The notes beneath the pieces are model-generated. The model worked only from the letters and a program-made list of their open reading frames with translations, was not told the origin of the DNA and ran no database searches. The translations under genes were made by a program, and so were the position numbers. Shown piece after piece: positions 9,134 to 16,850 of a DNA stretch of 64,000 bases. The stretch comes from PHAA01 sp964494735. GTDB taxonomy: Bacteria > Bacillota > Syntrophomonadia > Syntrophomonadales > Syntrophomonadaceae. Where the stretch lies: the NCBI GenBank assembly GCA_964494735.1, contig CAZBSD010000002.1, forward strand, positions 70,412 to 134,411, written 5' to 3'. How positions within the stretch are numbered: position 1 is the stretch's first letter; each line of letters starts with the position of its first letter.

Positions 9134-9162
9134 ATGATAACACAGAAACTGCCGCGCTTCAA
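9134..9162 (-). promoter_or_regulatory. sigma-A promoter of the 6S RNA gene
   Basis: On the minus strand TTGAAG (9157-9162) and TATCAT (9134-9139) are separated by exactly 17 bases. Transcription would begin near 9127, about 20 bases before the closing stem of the 6S RNA. The promoter lies in the gap after aspS, so the RNA need not depend on read-through. Confidence 0.75.
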
Positions 9163-9203
9163 CTTAAGGCTGGAGTAATATGTGCATCTAATTCCAGTAA
9201 TAT

Positions 9204-10964
9204 CTAGCTTTCTCTTAACTTCAAAGCCAACTCCCGCAGTTGTTTGGGGCTAACCGGCGAAGGGGCATCGGTCATGGGATCGGAGGCACTTTGAGTTTTT
9301 GGAAATGCGATGACATCTCTGATGCTGTCGCGGCGGGCCATCAACATGATCAAGCGGTCGACTCCGAAAGCGATTCCGCCATGGGGAGGGGCTCCATATT
9401 CAAACGCATCCAGCATAAAGCCAAATTTTTCACGAGCATCTTGTTCACTAATTCCCACGGTGGTAAACATCTTGGCCTGTAAATCGTGATCGTGGATTCT
9501 GATACTGCCGCCCCCTATTTCAGTACCGTTCAGAACCAAGTCATAGGCCCGTGCTCTAATCATCTTGGGGTCAGTATCCAACAGCGGGATATCTTCGCTT
9601 CTGGGGGCGGTAAACATATGGTGAACAGCAACTAAACGCTGTTCCTCCACATCGTATTCAAGCAAGGGAAAATCATGGATCCAGGCAAATGCTAATCTCT
9701 GTGGATCACATAGGTTCAAACGGCGCCCCAGGTGCAGACGCAACACACCTAGTACCCTGGCCACAATTTCGGTCTGGTCAGCGCCGAACAGAAGCAGGTC
9801 ACCGGGATGGGCATCCAGTTCCAGCACAATCCGATCCATCGTTTCGCTGCTGATAAATTTGCTGATGGGTGATTTCAGCTCGGTCTCGGTGACGTTGATC
9901 CAGGCCATACCCTTGGCTCCAAATTCCACCGCCATCCGGCCCAGATCATCTATCTCACGGCGGGTAAATGACCCGCAACCCCTGGCATTCAAGGCTCTCA
10001 CTACGCCCCCGTTGGCTATCGCGCTGGCGAACACTTTGAAATCAACATCTGCTACCAGCGGAGTGATGTCCACGATCTCCCAATCGAAACGGAGATCCGG
10101 CTGATCGGTCCCGTATTTTAGCATGGCATCCTGATAGGATATACGCGGGAAGGGGGTGTTTATATCTATTTGGCAACCCTGTTGGAAGAGGCGCTTCATC
10201 ATGCCTTCGATCAGTTCAATGATATCTTCTTCGTCTATGAAGGACATCTCCATGTCCAATTGGGTGAATTCCGGCTGGCGGTCGGCCCGCAGATCTTCAT
10301 CCCGGAAACAGCGTGCTATCTGAAAATACTTCTCCATCCCTGCCACCATCAGCATCTGTTTATATTGCTGGGGCGACTGCGGCAAGGCAAAAAACTCCCC
10401 AGGGTGGATTCGGCTGGGCACCAGGTAATCGCGCGCTCCCTCGGGGGTGCTGCGGCCTAGGATGGGGGTTTCGATTTCGATGAATCCTCGTTCATCAAGG
10501 TAATCGCGGATCTCCTTGACCACCCGGTGACGCAACAGAAGGTTGTCCTTCATCTCGGGACGGCGGAGATCCAAATATCGATAGCGCAGGCGCAGTAACT
10601 CGTCGACTTCTATCCCGTTCTCGATGTAGAAGGGAGGTGTCTTGGCAGGATTCAATACTACCATCGCCTCAACATATATCTCCACTTTACCAGTCTTAAG
10701 ATTGGGATTTTCGGTGTCTTTAGGCCGAACCCGAACCTCTCCCCTGACTGCCACTACATATTCGCCTCTGACGCTCTCAGCCAAATGAAATGCCTGTTCA
10801 TCCAATTCGGGATTGAATACTACCTGTATGATTCCAGATCTATCTCGTAAATCTATGAATATGAGACCCCCGTGATCGCGACGGGAGTCTACCCACCCGT
10901 TGAGTACCACTGATTTTCCAACCATCCCTAATCCAATATCTGTCGCATTATGAGTCCTTTTCAT
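9204..10964 (-). CDS. aspS: aspartyl-tRNA synthetase
   Basis: This class II synthetase charges tRNA-Asp. At 586 residues it is the long bacterial type: an N-terminal OB anticodon-binding fold (VVLNGWVDSRRDHGGLIFIDLRD), catalytic motif 2 with FRDEDLRADRQPEFTQ, a GAD insertion in the middle, and motif 3 GIAFGVDRLIMLM near the C-terminus. Whether it is discriminating or also charges tRNA-Asn is not decided here. It follows hisS by 20 bases, the usual hisS-aspS pair of Firmicutes. Start ATG with GGGAGG ribosome site. Confidence 0.97.
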   Translation of the reverse strand: MKRTHNATDIGLGMVGKSVVLNGWVDSRRDHGGLIFIDLRDRSGIIQVVFNPELDEQAFHLAESVRGEYVVAVRGEVRVRPKDTENPNLKTGKVEIYVEAMVVLNPAKTPPFYIENGIEVDELLRLRYRYLDLRRPEMKDNLLLRHRVVKEIRDYLDERGFIEIETPILGRSTPEGARDYLVPSRIHPGEFFALPQSPQQYKQMLMVAGMEKYFQIARCFRDEDLRADRQPEFTQLDMEMSFIDEEDIIELIEGMMKRLFQQGCQIDINTPFPRISYQDAMLKYGTDQPDLRFDWEIVDITPLVADVDFKVFASAIANGGVVRALNARGCGSFTRREIDDLGRMAVEFGAKGMAWINVTETELKSPISKFISSETMDRIVLELDAHPGDLLLFGADQTEIVARVLGVLRLHLGRRLNLCDPQRLAFAWIHDFPLLEYDVEEQRLVAVHHMFTAPRSEDIPLLDTDPKMIRARAYDLVLNGTEIGGGSIRIHDHDLQAKMFTTVGISEQDAREKFGFMLDAFEYGAPPHGGIAFGVDRLIMLMARRDSIRDVIAFPKTQSASDPMTDAPSPVSPKQLRELALKLRES

Positions 10965-10984
10965 TGCCTTGTTAGCCTCCCTAT

Positions 10985-12247
10985 CTATCCCAGTATCCCT
11001 TTAATAAAAGTGATCAGGTCTTTCTGCGGTACTTCATCCTGGCAGCCGGAGTCCATGTTGCGGACTGTCAATATGCCCCGGTCCATCTCATCTTCACCCA
11101 TTAAAACCACCACCCGGGCTCCCAGTTTATTGGCAAACTTCAGCTGGGCTTTCATACTGCGCCCGTTATAGTCCCGGTCAGCCCTAATGTCAGCGGTTCG
11201 CAGCCGATCCAAAATGTGCATCGCATCCAGGGTGAATCTTTCATCCACGACCACCACAAACGCTTCCAACTCCTCATCAGGCCATTTGTGGAGGGGATTG
11301 CTCTCTATTGCCAGCAACAGTCGCTCCAGTCCAAGCGCAAATCCAATCCCCGGTACCTCCGGACCGCCACAGGCACTTACCAGTCCGTCGTATCTCCCGC
11401 CTCCGCCGATCGCGCTCTGGGCACCGATAGACGGTATGTGTATTTCGAAGGCGGTTTTTGTATAATAATCCAGCCCTCTGACCAGGTTATGATCCTGTTG
11501 GTATTTAATGCCCGTTTTCTCCAGTGTCGACTTGACCACTCCATAATGGCTGGCACACTCTTCACAGAGACTATCTACTATATAAGGAAAGCCTTGGATC
11601 GCTTGCTGGCAACCAGGCTCTTTGCAGTCGAGCACCCGCAGAGGGTTGTTGTCGAAACGGCTCCGGCAATCATCGCATAATTGTGGGGTCAAGGGTCTGA
11701 TGTGCGCAATCAGCCTTTGCCGATACTCCTCTCTGCAGACAGGACAACCGACCGAGTTGAGATGCAGTTCGAAATCTTGCATTCCCAACTTTTCCAGCAT
11801 CCTGGTGAGGAGGGCAATAACCTCCACATCAACGTCAGGGCTCTGGCTGCCGAAAACCTCCACCCCGAACTGATAAAATTGCCGGTATCTTCCCGTTTGG
11901 GGGCGATCATAACGGAACATGGGCCCGGTATAATACCATTTGACCGGCATGACACCTCCATAGACCCGGTTTTCGATTAAAGCCCGGGCACATGAGGCGG
12001 TACCTTCCGGCCTTAAAGTCAAACTGCGATCCGATTTGTCCCGGAAGGTGTACATTTCTTTGGTGACTATGTCGGTGGTATCGCCTACTCCCCGCTCAAA
12101 CAATTCGGTGTGCTCGAAGAGGGGAGTCTTGATTTCGCGATAACCAAATGAGGCGGCGGTTCTACGCAGTATACTATCCATGTATTGCCACTTGACTGAT
12201 TCGGGCGGCAGAATATCGTATGTGCCCCGCGGAGCTCTAATCTCCAT
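10985..12247 (-). CDS. hisS: histidyl-tRNA synthetase
   Basis: This is a class II synthetase for tRNA-His of about 420 residues. It shows IRAPRGTYDILP at the N-terminus, motif 2 (FRYDRPQTGRYRQFYQFGVE), the histidine-specific motif LVRGLDYYTKTAFE and motif 3 GFALGLERLLLA, followed by the anticodon-binding domain. ATG 12247 is preferred over the TTG one codon earlier from the spacing to GGGGGA. No T-box leader is seen upstream; the gene starts only 37 bases after hemZ and may be read from the hemZ promoter. Confidence 0.97.
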   Translation of the reverse strand: MEIRAPRGTYDILPPESVKWQYMDSILRRTAASFGYREIKTPLFEHTELFERGVGDTTDIVTKEMYTFRDKSDRSLTLRPEGTASCARALIENRVYGGVMPVKWYYTGPMFRYDRPQTGRYRQFYQFGVEVFGSQSPDVDVEVIALLTRMLEKLGMQDFELHLNSVGCPVCREEYRQRLIAHIRPLTPQLCDDCRSRFDNNPLRVLDCKEPGCQQAIQGFPYIVDSLCEECASHYGVVKSTLEKTGIKYQQDHNLVRGLDYYTKTAFEIHIPSIGAQSAIGGGGRYDGLVSACGGPEVPGIGFALGLERLLLAIESNPLHKWPDEELEAFVVVVDERFTLDAMHILDRLRTADIRADRDYNGRSMKAQLKFANKLGARVVVLMGEDEMDRGILTVRNMDSGCQDEVPQKDLITFIKGILG

Positions 12248-12284
12248 CAAGAATCCCCCGTTTACGTATTTTCTCTGGATAATT

Positions 12285-13802
12285 CTAGTTTAAGGCTTGA
12301 AGCTTGTCAACTTTACGAGATATCAGCTGATGAACTGCTCCCACGTATCTTTGCGGGTTTTGAGGATTGTGAAACGAGNNNNNNNNNNCCAGGTGGTGAA
12401 TCGCTTCCACATACCTTTTGACCTCTTTGGGATTGTGAAAAGGAGTCAGGGACCAATCAGCAGGTCGGACAAATTTGCTGCTGGCTCCACCGCCCATCCC
12501 GATGATAGTCTGCCTTTCCTCGATCATCTGTATGTTATAGAGGCAGGAGCTTTCACCGCATTGGTAGCCTATGTTTTCCAGGTTGGCATGCATGTTCTTT
12601 TGGCGGTACAGATAGTAGGGTCTATAGTTCTTGTCCCGGAACAAGCCGTCCATCCATGCTATTCCCCGCGCTGCCTCCCCGCCCCTGTTCCCGACAGTAC
12701 TTCGCCTTTCCGTATTGAACATTTCTGATCCTCTTTTGGATGCCAGGGTGTGGACAGTTATGTTGTCAGGCTCCAACCCCAATATTCTGTGGGCAGTATT
12801 TTGGAAGTGCCGCATATTCTCGCCGGGAAGACCTACGATCAGATCCATATTGAGACGTTTTATCCCGGCTTGACGCACCCACTCCACGGCTTCAACGACC
12901 ATGCGGGAATCATGCCGCCGCCCGATCAGCTTTAAGGTTTCATCATCCATGGTCTGGGGATTGATACATATTCGGTTGACCCCCATCTCCCTGAAGCGGA
13001 TCAAATCCGGCTTGGTTATGGAGTCGGGGCGCCCCGCCTCGACAGTTATCTCACTGGTCTTAGCAGAGATAAACTTGTCGTGCAGTACCGTAAAGATACT
13101 TTCCATGTGGGCCCGGTTTAATACCGTGGGTGTGCCCCCGCCCAGATAGACGGTCTGTATATGCCAGCCTCTATCTGTTATCGCCTCACCTAACATCTCC
13201 ATCTCCACCAAGAGGGACTTCATAAACGGTACTACATCCAGATCATAGTTCTGTACTGGGCTGCCGGGAAAGGAACAGTAGTAGCAGCGGGTGGGACAAA
13301 AGGGGATGCCTATGTATATACTCAATAATTTCCCGGCACCCTGCCGGTCAAGCAAAAAAGGACGATCGGCATGGGCCACCTCCAGCAATAACCGAGCCTT
13401 GTCAATGTCTATCAGATAATTCTCTTGGAGGTGACCCAGGATCTGCCCCTCATCATATCCCTGGTCCAACAATCGGTGCACTATTTTGACCGGGCGCACC
13501 CCAGTCAGGCAGCCGTAAGGACTCAAATCCCCTCCCCGGTGCCGGTTGAGCAATCCAAATGTAAAAAGCCGGACAGCGTTTCTCTCCGCGCTATTACCAC
13601 CGGCCAGTTGCGGAGGCAAGTGGTACTCTCTGGTATCTCGAACGGTGTTCGCTCCAACCTCAACCCGGCCTTTACAGGAAAGGCATTCGACCTGCCTGGT
13701 CACCTCAATCCTTATTAGATTAGATACCCCTTCCGGCTGGCAGGGCAGTAACTCATAGCCTGGGAAGGCCATCCTCACCAAATCGTGAATCTGGTTAAAC
13801 AT
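12285..13802 (-). CDS. hemZ: HemZ-type radical SAM coproporphyrinogen dehydrogenase, interrupted by an assembly gap
   Basis: HemZ is the oxygen-independent coproporphyrinogen oxidase homologue of Firmicutes. The radical SAM cluster motif CPTRCYYCSFPG lies near residue 170, and the N-terminal region before it is the HemZ-specific extension. The frame stays open across ten Ns at 12379-12388. On either side of the gap the same family C-terminal motif appears twice, FHNPKEVKRYVEAIHHL before and FHNPQNPQRYVGAVHQL after, which family members carry once. The gene was probably about 480 residues and the second copy is likely a scaffolding artefact. Its role in heme synthesis fits hemL elsewhere in the window. 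Confidence 0.85.
   Translation of the reverse strand: MFNQIHDLVRMAFPGYELLPCQPEGVSNLIRIEVTRQVECLSCKGRVEVGANTVRDTREYHLPPQLAGGNSAERNAVRLFTFGLLNRHRGGDLSPYGCLTGVRPVKIVHRLLDQGYDEGQILGHLQENYLIDIDKARLLLEVAHADRPFLLDRQGAGKLLSIYIGIPFCPTRCYYCSFPGSPVQNYDLDVVPFMKSLLVEMEMLGEAITDRGWHIQTVYLGGGTPTVLNRAHMESIFTVLHDKFISAKTSEITVEAGRPDSITKPDLIRFREMGVNRICINPQTMDDETLKLIGRRHDSRMVVEAVEWVRQAGIKRLNMDLIVGLPGENMRHFQNTAHRILGLEPDNITVHTLASKRGSEMFNTERRSTVGNRGGEAARGIAWMDGLFRDKNYRPYYLYRQKNMHANLENIGYQCGESSCLYNIQMIEERQTIIGMGGGASSKFVRPADWSLTPFHNPKEVKRYVEAIHHLXXXXSFHNPQNPQRYVGAVHQLISRKVDKLQALN
12379..12388. other. assembly gap of ten Ns
   Basis: Ten consecutive Ns join two contigs inside hemZ. The flanks (12325-12378 and 12389-12445) are diverged copies of one another, so the true relation of the two contigs is uncertain. 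Confidence 0.99.
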
Positions 13803-13929
13803 ATGTGCTGGTTGGATATCAACACTGATTCTGATGGCCCATCCCTCCCAAAATATCTTTTGGCTTATAAGTCCCGATAGGTGCCTGACTCGCCGGACGA
13901 TACTTTACTTTTATCTTTAATATATAGAA

Positions 13930-13957
13930 GGCTTCTCAGCCAACAGGATGAGAAGCC
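13930..13957 (-). terminator. hairpin after the MBL hydrolase gene
   Basis: A nine-pair stem GGCTTCTCA/TGAGAAGCC sits about 35 bases past the stop of the MBL-fold gene on the minus strand. It is followed by TTCTATATATT rather than a clean T run, so it is a moderate candidate for a terminator between this gene and hemZ. Confidence 0.5.
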
Positions 13958-13993
13958 CCGTAAGATCATATGACGAGTTTTCCTTAGTCGCTT

Positions 13994-14614
13994 TTATAGA
14001 AAGGGGTTGTGTTTTCTCTCAAACCCTATGGTGGTTGCCGGCCCATGGCCAGGATAAGCGACAACATCATCATCATAACATAGTAACTTTTCCTTGATAT
14101 TTTTGATAAGTTGCTGGTGTGACCCTCCGGGAAAATCGGTGCGCCCGATGGAACCCTGGAACAGAGTATCGCCCACAAAAATAATATCACCTGTCTTTAA
14201 ACATACCCCTCCAGGACTGTGGCCTGGGGTATGAATCACCTGCAATTCGACCGTGTTGCCGATCTTGATTATATCGCCCTCCTTTATAAATCGGTCTGCC
14301 GCTGGACTTGTTACCCCTGCTCCCATCATAAATGATAGATTGGAGGCGCTGCTGATCAACATTTTGGCATCACCCTCATGGATCAGTATCTGCGCACCGG
14401 TAGCATCCTTAACTCCTTTATTGGCACCTATATGATCGATGTGGCCATGGGTGTTGATTATATACACAGCCTTCAGATTATTTTCGCTGAGCATGTTTAT
14501 TATCGCTTTAGCATTTCCGCCGGGATCGATAACCGCCACCTCCCTGGTCTCGTCACAACCAATAATATAGCAGTTCTCACCCATGCTGCTGATTTCTATT
14601 CCCATCAATATCAC
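13994..14614 (-). CDS. MBL-fold metallohydrolase, glyoxalase II-like
   Basis: This 206-residue protein has the metallo-beta-lactamase fold with metal ligands THGHIDH (residues 55-61), the later TPGHSPG and GDTLFQGSIGRTDF motifs and a final YPGHGPATT. This pattern is the single-domain hydroxyacylglutathione hydrolase-like group common downstream of rel and recJ in Clostridia; the true substrate is unknown. Start GTG 14614 is chosen because GGAGGT lies nine bases upstream, while the later ATG has none at good distance. Confidence 0.85.
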   Translation of the reverse strand: MILMGIEISSMGENCYIIGCDETREVAVIDPGGNAKAIINMLSENNLKAVYIINTHGHIDHIGANKGVKDATGAQILIHEGDAKMLISSASNLSFMMGAGVTSPAADRFIKEGDIIKIGNTVELQVIHTPGHSPGGVCLKTGDIIFVGDTLFQGSIGRTDFPGGSHQQLIKNIKEKLLCYDDDVVAYPGHGPATTIGFERKHNPFL

Positions 14615-14665
14615 TTTATCGCTACCTCCTATTTATCAGCCGGATCGGCCAACATTGTTCAATAT

Positions 14666-16846
14666 CTATGGACGGCTATCACCGGGCAGCACTCTGCGTA
14701 TCTCCCTGATACCCTTGACCTTCTGGACCCTCTGCCGGACAACGTTAAACTGTGCCATATCCATGATCTCCAGTTTAACGTTCATTACCGCCAAGCCGTT
14801 TTTGGTGGCCCGCGAGAACACCGAATTGACTGGAATCCGCATATCTGCAATTACGGTCATCACATCGGATGTCAATCGGTCTCTATCCACCGCATCGATC
14901 TCTATCTCAACAACGTAGTTGCCCTTGTCGGAAGCCCATTCCACTTCCAGTATCCGGTTACCTTCATTACGCAAATAGTTTTGCATGTTGGGACAATCCA
15001 GACGGTGAACCGAAACCCCTCGTCCACGGGTTATATATCCCAGCACATCGTCCCCGGGAAGCGGGTTACAGCAATGGGCCAACCGGATGACTATGTCATC
15101 CACGCCTTTAACGCGCAGTGACCGGGTTACCCTTTCCTTCCCGGAGTCGGCACGGACTACGGATTTATTTATTATATCCTCAACCAGGGTGTTTGGGAAA
15201 TACGATTCCTTGATTCGGTTAGCCACTTGGTTGGCAGTAAGGCTGCCGTCCCCCACCGCCGAAAACAGATCATCCATGGCAGCCAGGGAAAAACGTTCCA
15301 AAACCTCAGTCAATCGGGTCTCCTTCAGCAATTCCTTGCTATCGAGATGTCTTTTCTTCAGTTCAGCATCCAACAACTCATGACCCTTTAGTATGTTATC
15401 CTGGCGCTGGCTGCGTTTGAACCAGGCTTTGATGCGGCTGCGGGCCGAAGACGTCTTGACGAAGTCGAGCCATCCCCGGGTTGGTCCCATGGAGCTTTTG
15501 GAAGTCATTATCTCTACGATGTCGCCGTTGCTGAGCTGAAAATCCAGTGGTACGATGCGGCCATTTACCCTGGCTCCGGTGCATTTATGGCCCACTTCGG
15601 TATGGACCCGGTAGGCAAAATCGACCGGGCATGATCCCTTGGGCAGCTCTATAACGTCTCCTTTAGGGGTGAAAATAAATACTGTATCTTCAAACAGATC
15701 GGTCTTCAGCGATTCCATAAACTCTGACTCGTCGTTGACTTCCTGCTGCCATTCCAGAATACGGCGAAGCCAGGCTAGTTTTTCATCGAACTTTTTATCA
15801 CGTTCCTTGGGACTGCCAGCTTCCTTGTAATGCCAGTGGGCAGCGATGCCCGACTCCGCCGTGGCATGCATCTCCCAGGTTCTTATCTGGACTTCGAAAG
15901 GTTCGCCCCCTTGCCCGATCAAGGTCGTATGCAGGGACTGGTACATATTGGGCTTGGGTGTGGCTATGTAGTCCTTAAACCGGCCGGGGAGAGGTTTCCA
16001 CATAGTGTGGATTATCCCCAGTACCCCATAGCATTCGGGAACAGTGTCGACTATGACCCGGATGGCTATCTTATCATAAATCTCGTCGATAGCTTTGTCC
16101 TGTTTGATCATCTTCTTATATATGCTGTAAATATTCTTGGGGCGCCCCGCGATATCGCCTTCAATGCCAATCTGCTCCAACCCTTTTCCTATCTGCTGGA
16201 TCAAAGCGTTGACATAATCCTCTCTCTCCTTGCGCTTGGTCTTGAGCCGCTGGGCTACCTCATAATACATCTCCGGCTGCAGATACAGGAAGGAAAGGTC
16301 CTCCAGCTGCCATTTAAACTTAAAAACGCCCAGGCGATGGGCCAAAGGCGCGAATATATCCATGGTCTCCTGGGCGACCTGTTTTTGTTTAGGCTCAGGC
16401 TGGAAGTTAAGGGTGCGCATATTGTGGAGCCGGTCAGCCAGTTTAATTAAGACCACCCTTATGTCCTTGGCCATGGCCAGGAACATCTTGCGGAGATTCT
16501 CCGCCTGGGCTTCTTCCCTGGTTTTGAAATTGATGCGGCTTAGTTTGGTAACCCCTTCGACCAGCATAGCAATCTCTTCACCGAATTCCTGCTCCAGATT
16601 CTTATAATCAAAGCTGGTATCCTCAATGACATCGTGCAGCAAGGCTGCGCATATGGAAGCACTGTCCATCTCTATCTCGGTCAGGATCAAGGCGACCTCC
16701 ACAGGGTGGATAATATAAGGCTCCCCCGATTTTCGTTTCTGTTCGCCGTGGGCTATCACCGCATAATTATATGCTTTGGCTATCAGGTCGAAATCAGCCT
16801 TGGGGTCATATTCTTTTACCCGGTCCAAAATCGTTTGCGGCCCCAT
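14666..16846 (-). CDS. relA: bifunctional (p)ppGpp synthetase/hydrolase
   Basis: This is the long RSH enzyme that makes and degrades the alarmone (p)ppGpp in response to amino acid starvation. The 726 residues contain the HD hydrolase with intact LLHDVIEDT (H71, D72, E75, D76), the synthetase domain with FKDYIATPKPNMYQSLHT, a TGS domain (VFTPKGDVIELPKGSCPVDFA) and a C-terminal ACT domain. Intact HD residues point to the bifunctional Firmicutes Rel. It begins four bases after the recJ stop, with its ribosome site inside the recJ end, so the two are coupled. Confidence 0.96.
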   Translation of the reverse strand: MGPQTILDRVKEYDPKADFDLIAKAYNYAVIAHGEQKRKSGEPYIIHPVEVALILTEIEMDSASICAALLHDVIEDTSFDYKNLEQEFGEEIAMLVEGVTKLSRINFKTREEAQAENLRKMFLAMAKDIRVVLIKLADRLHNMRTLNFQPEPKQKQVAQETMDIFAPLAHRLGVFKFKWQLEDLSFLYLQPEMYYEVAQRLKTKRKEREDYVNALIQQIGKGLEQIGIEGDIAGRPKNIYSIYKKMIKQDKAIDEIYDKIAIRVIVDTVPECYGVLGIIHTMWKPLPGRFKDYIATPKPNMYQSLHTTLIGQGGEPFEVQIRTWEMHATAESGIAAHWHYKEAGSPKERDKKFDEKLAWLRRILEWQQEVNDESEFMESLKTDLFEDTVFIFTPKGDVIELPKGSCPVDFAYRVHTEVGHKCTGARVNGRIVPLDFQLSNGDIVEIMTSKSSMGPTRGWLDFVKTSSARSRIKAWFKRSQRQDNILKGHELLDAELKKRHLDSKELLKETRLTEVLERFSLAAMDDLFSAVGDGSLTANQVANRIKESYFPNTLVEDIINKSVVRADSGKERVTRSLRVKGVDDIVIRLAHCCNPLPGDDVLGYITRGRGVSVHRLDCPNMQNYLRNEGNRILEVEWASDKGNYVVEIEIDAVDRDRLTSDVMTVIADMRIPVNSVFSRATKNGLAVMNVKLEIMDMAQFNVVRQRVQKVKGIREIRRVLPGDSRP

Positions 16847-16850
16847 CTTT

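Noticed and set aside
12325..12445. True tandem repeat at the end of HemZ
   Set aside because: The copies flank a run of Ns and the family has one copy, so an assembly cause is more likely.
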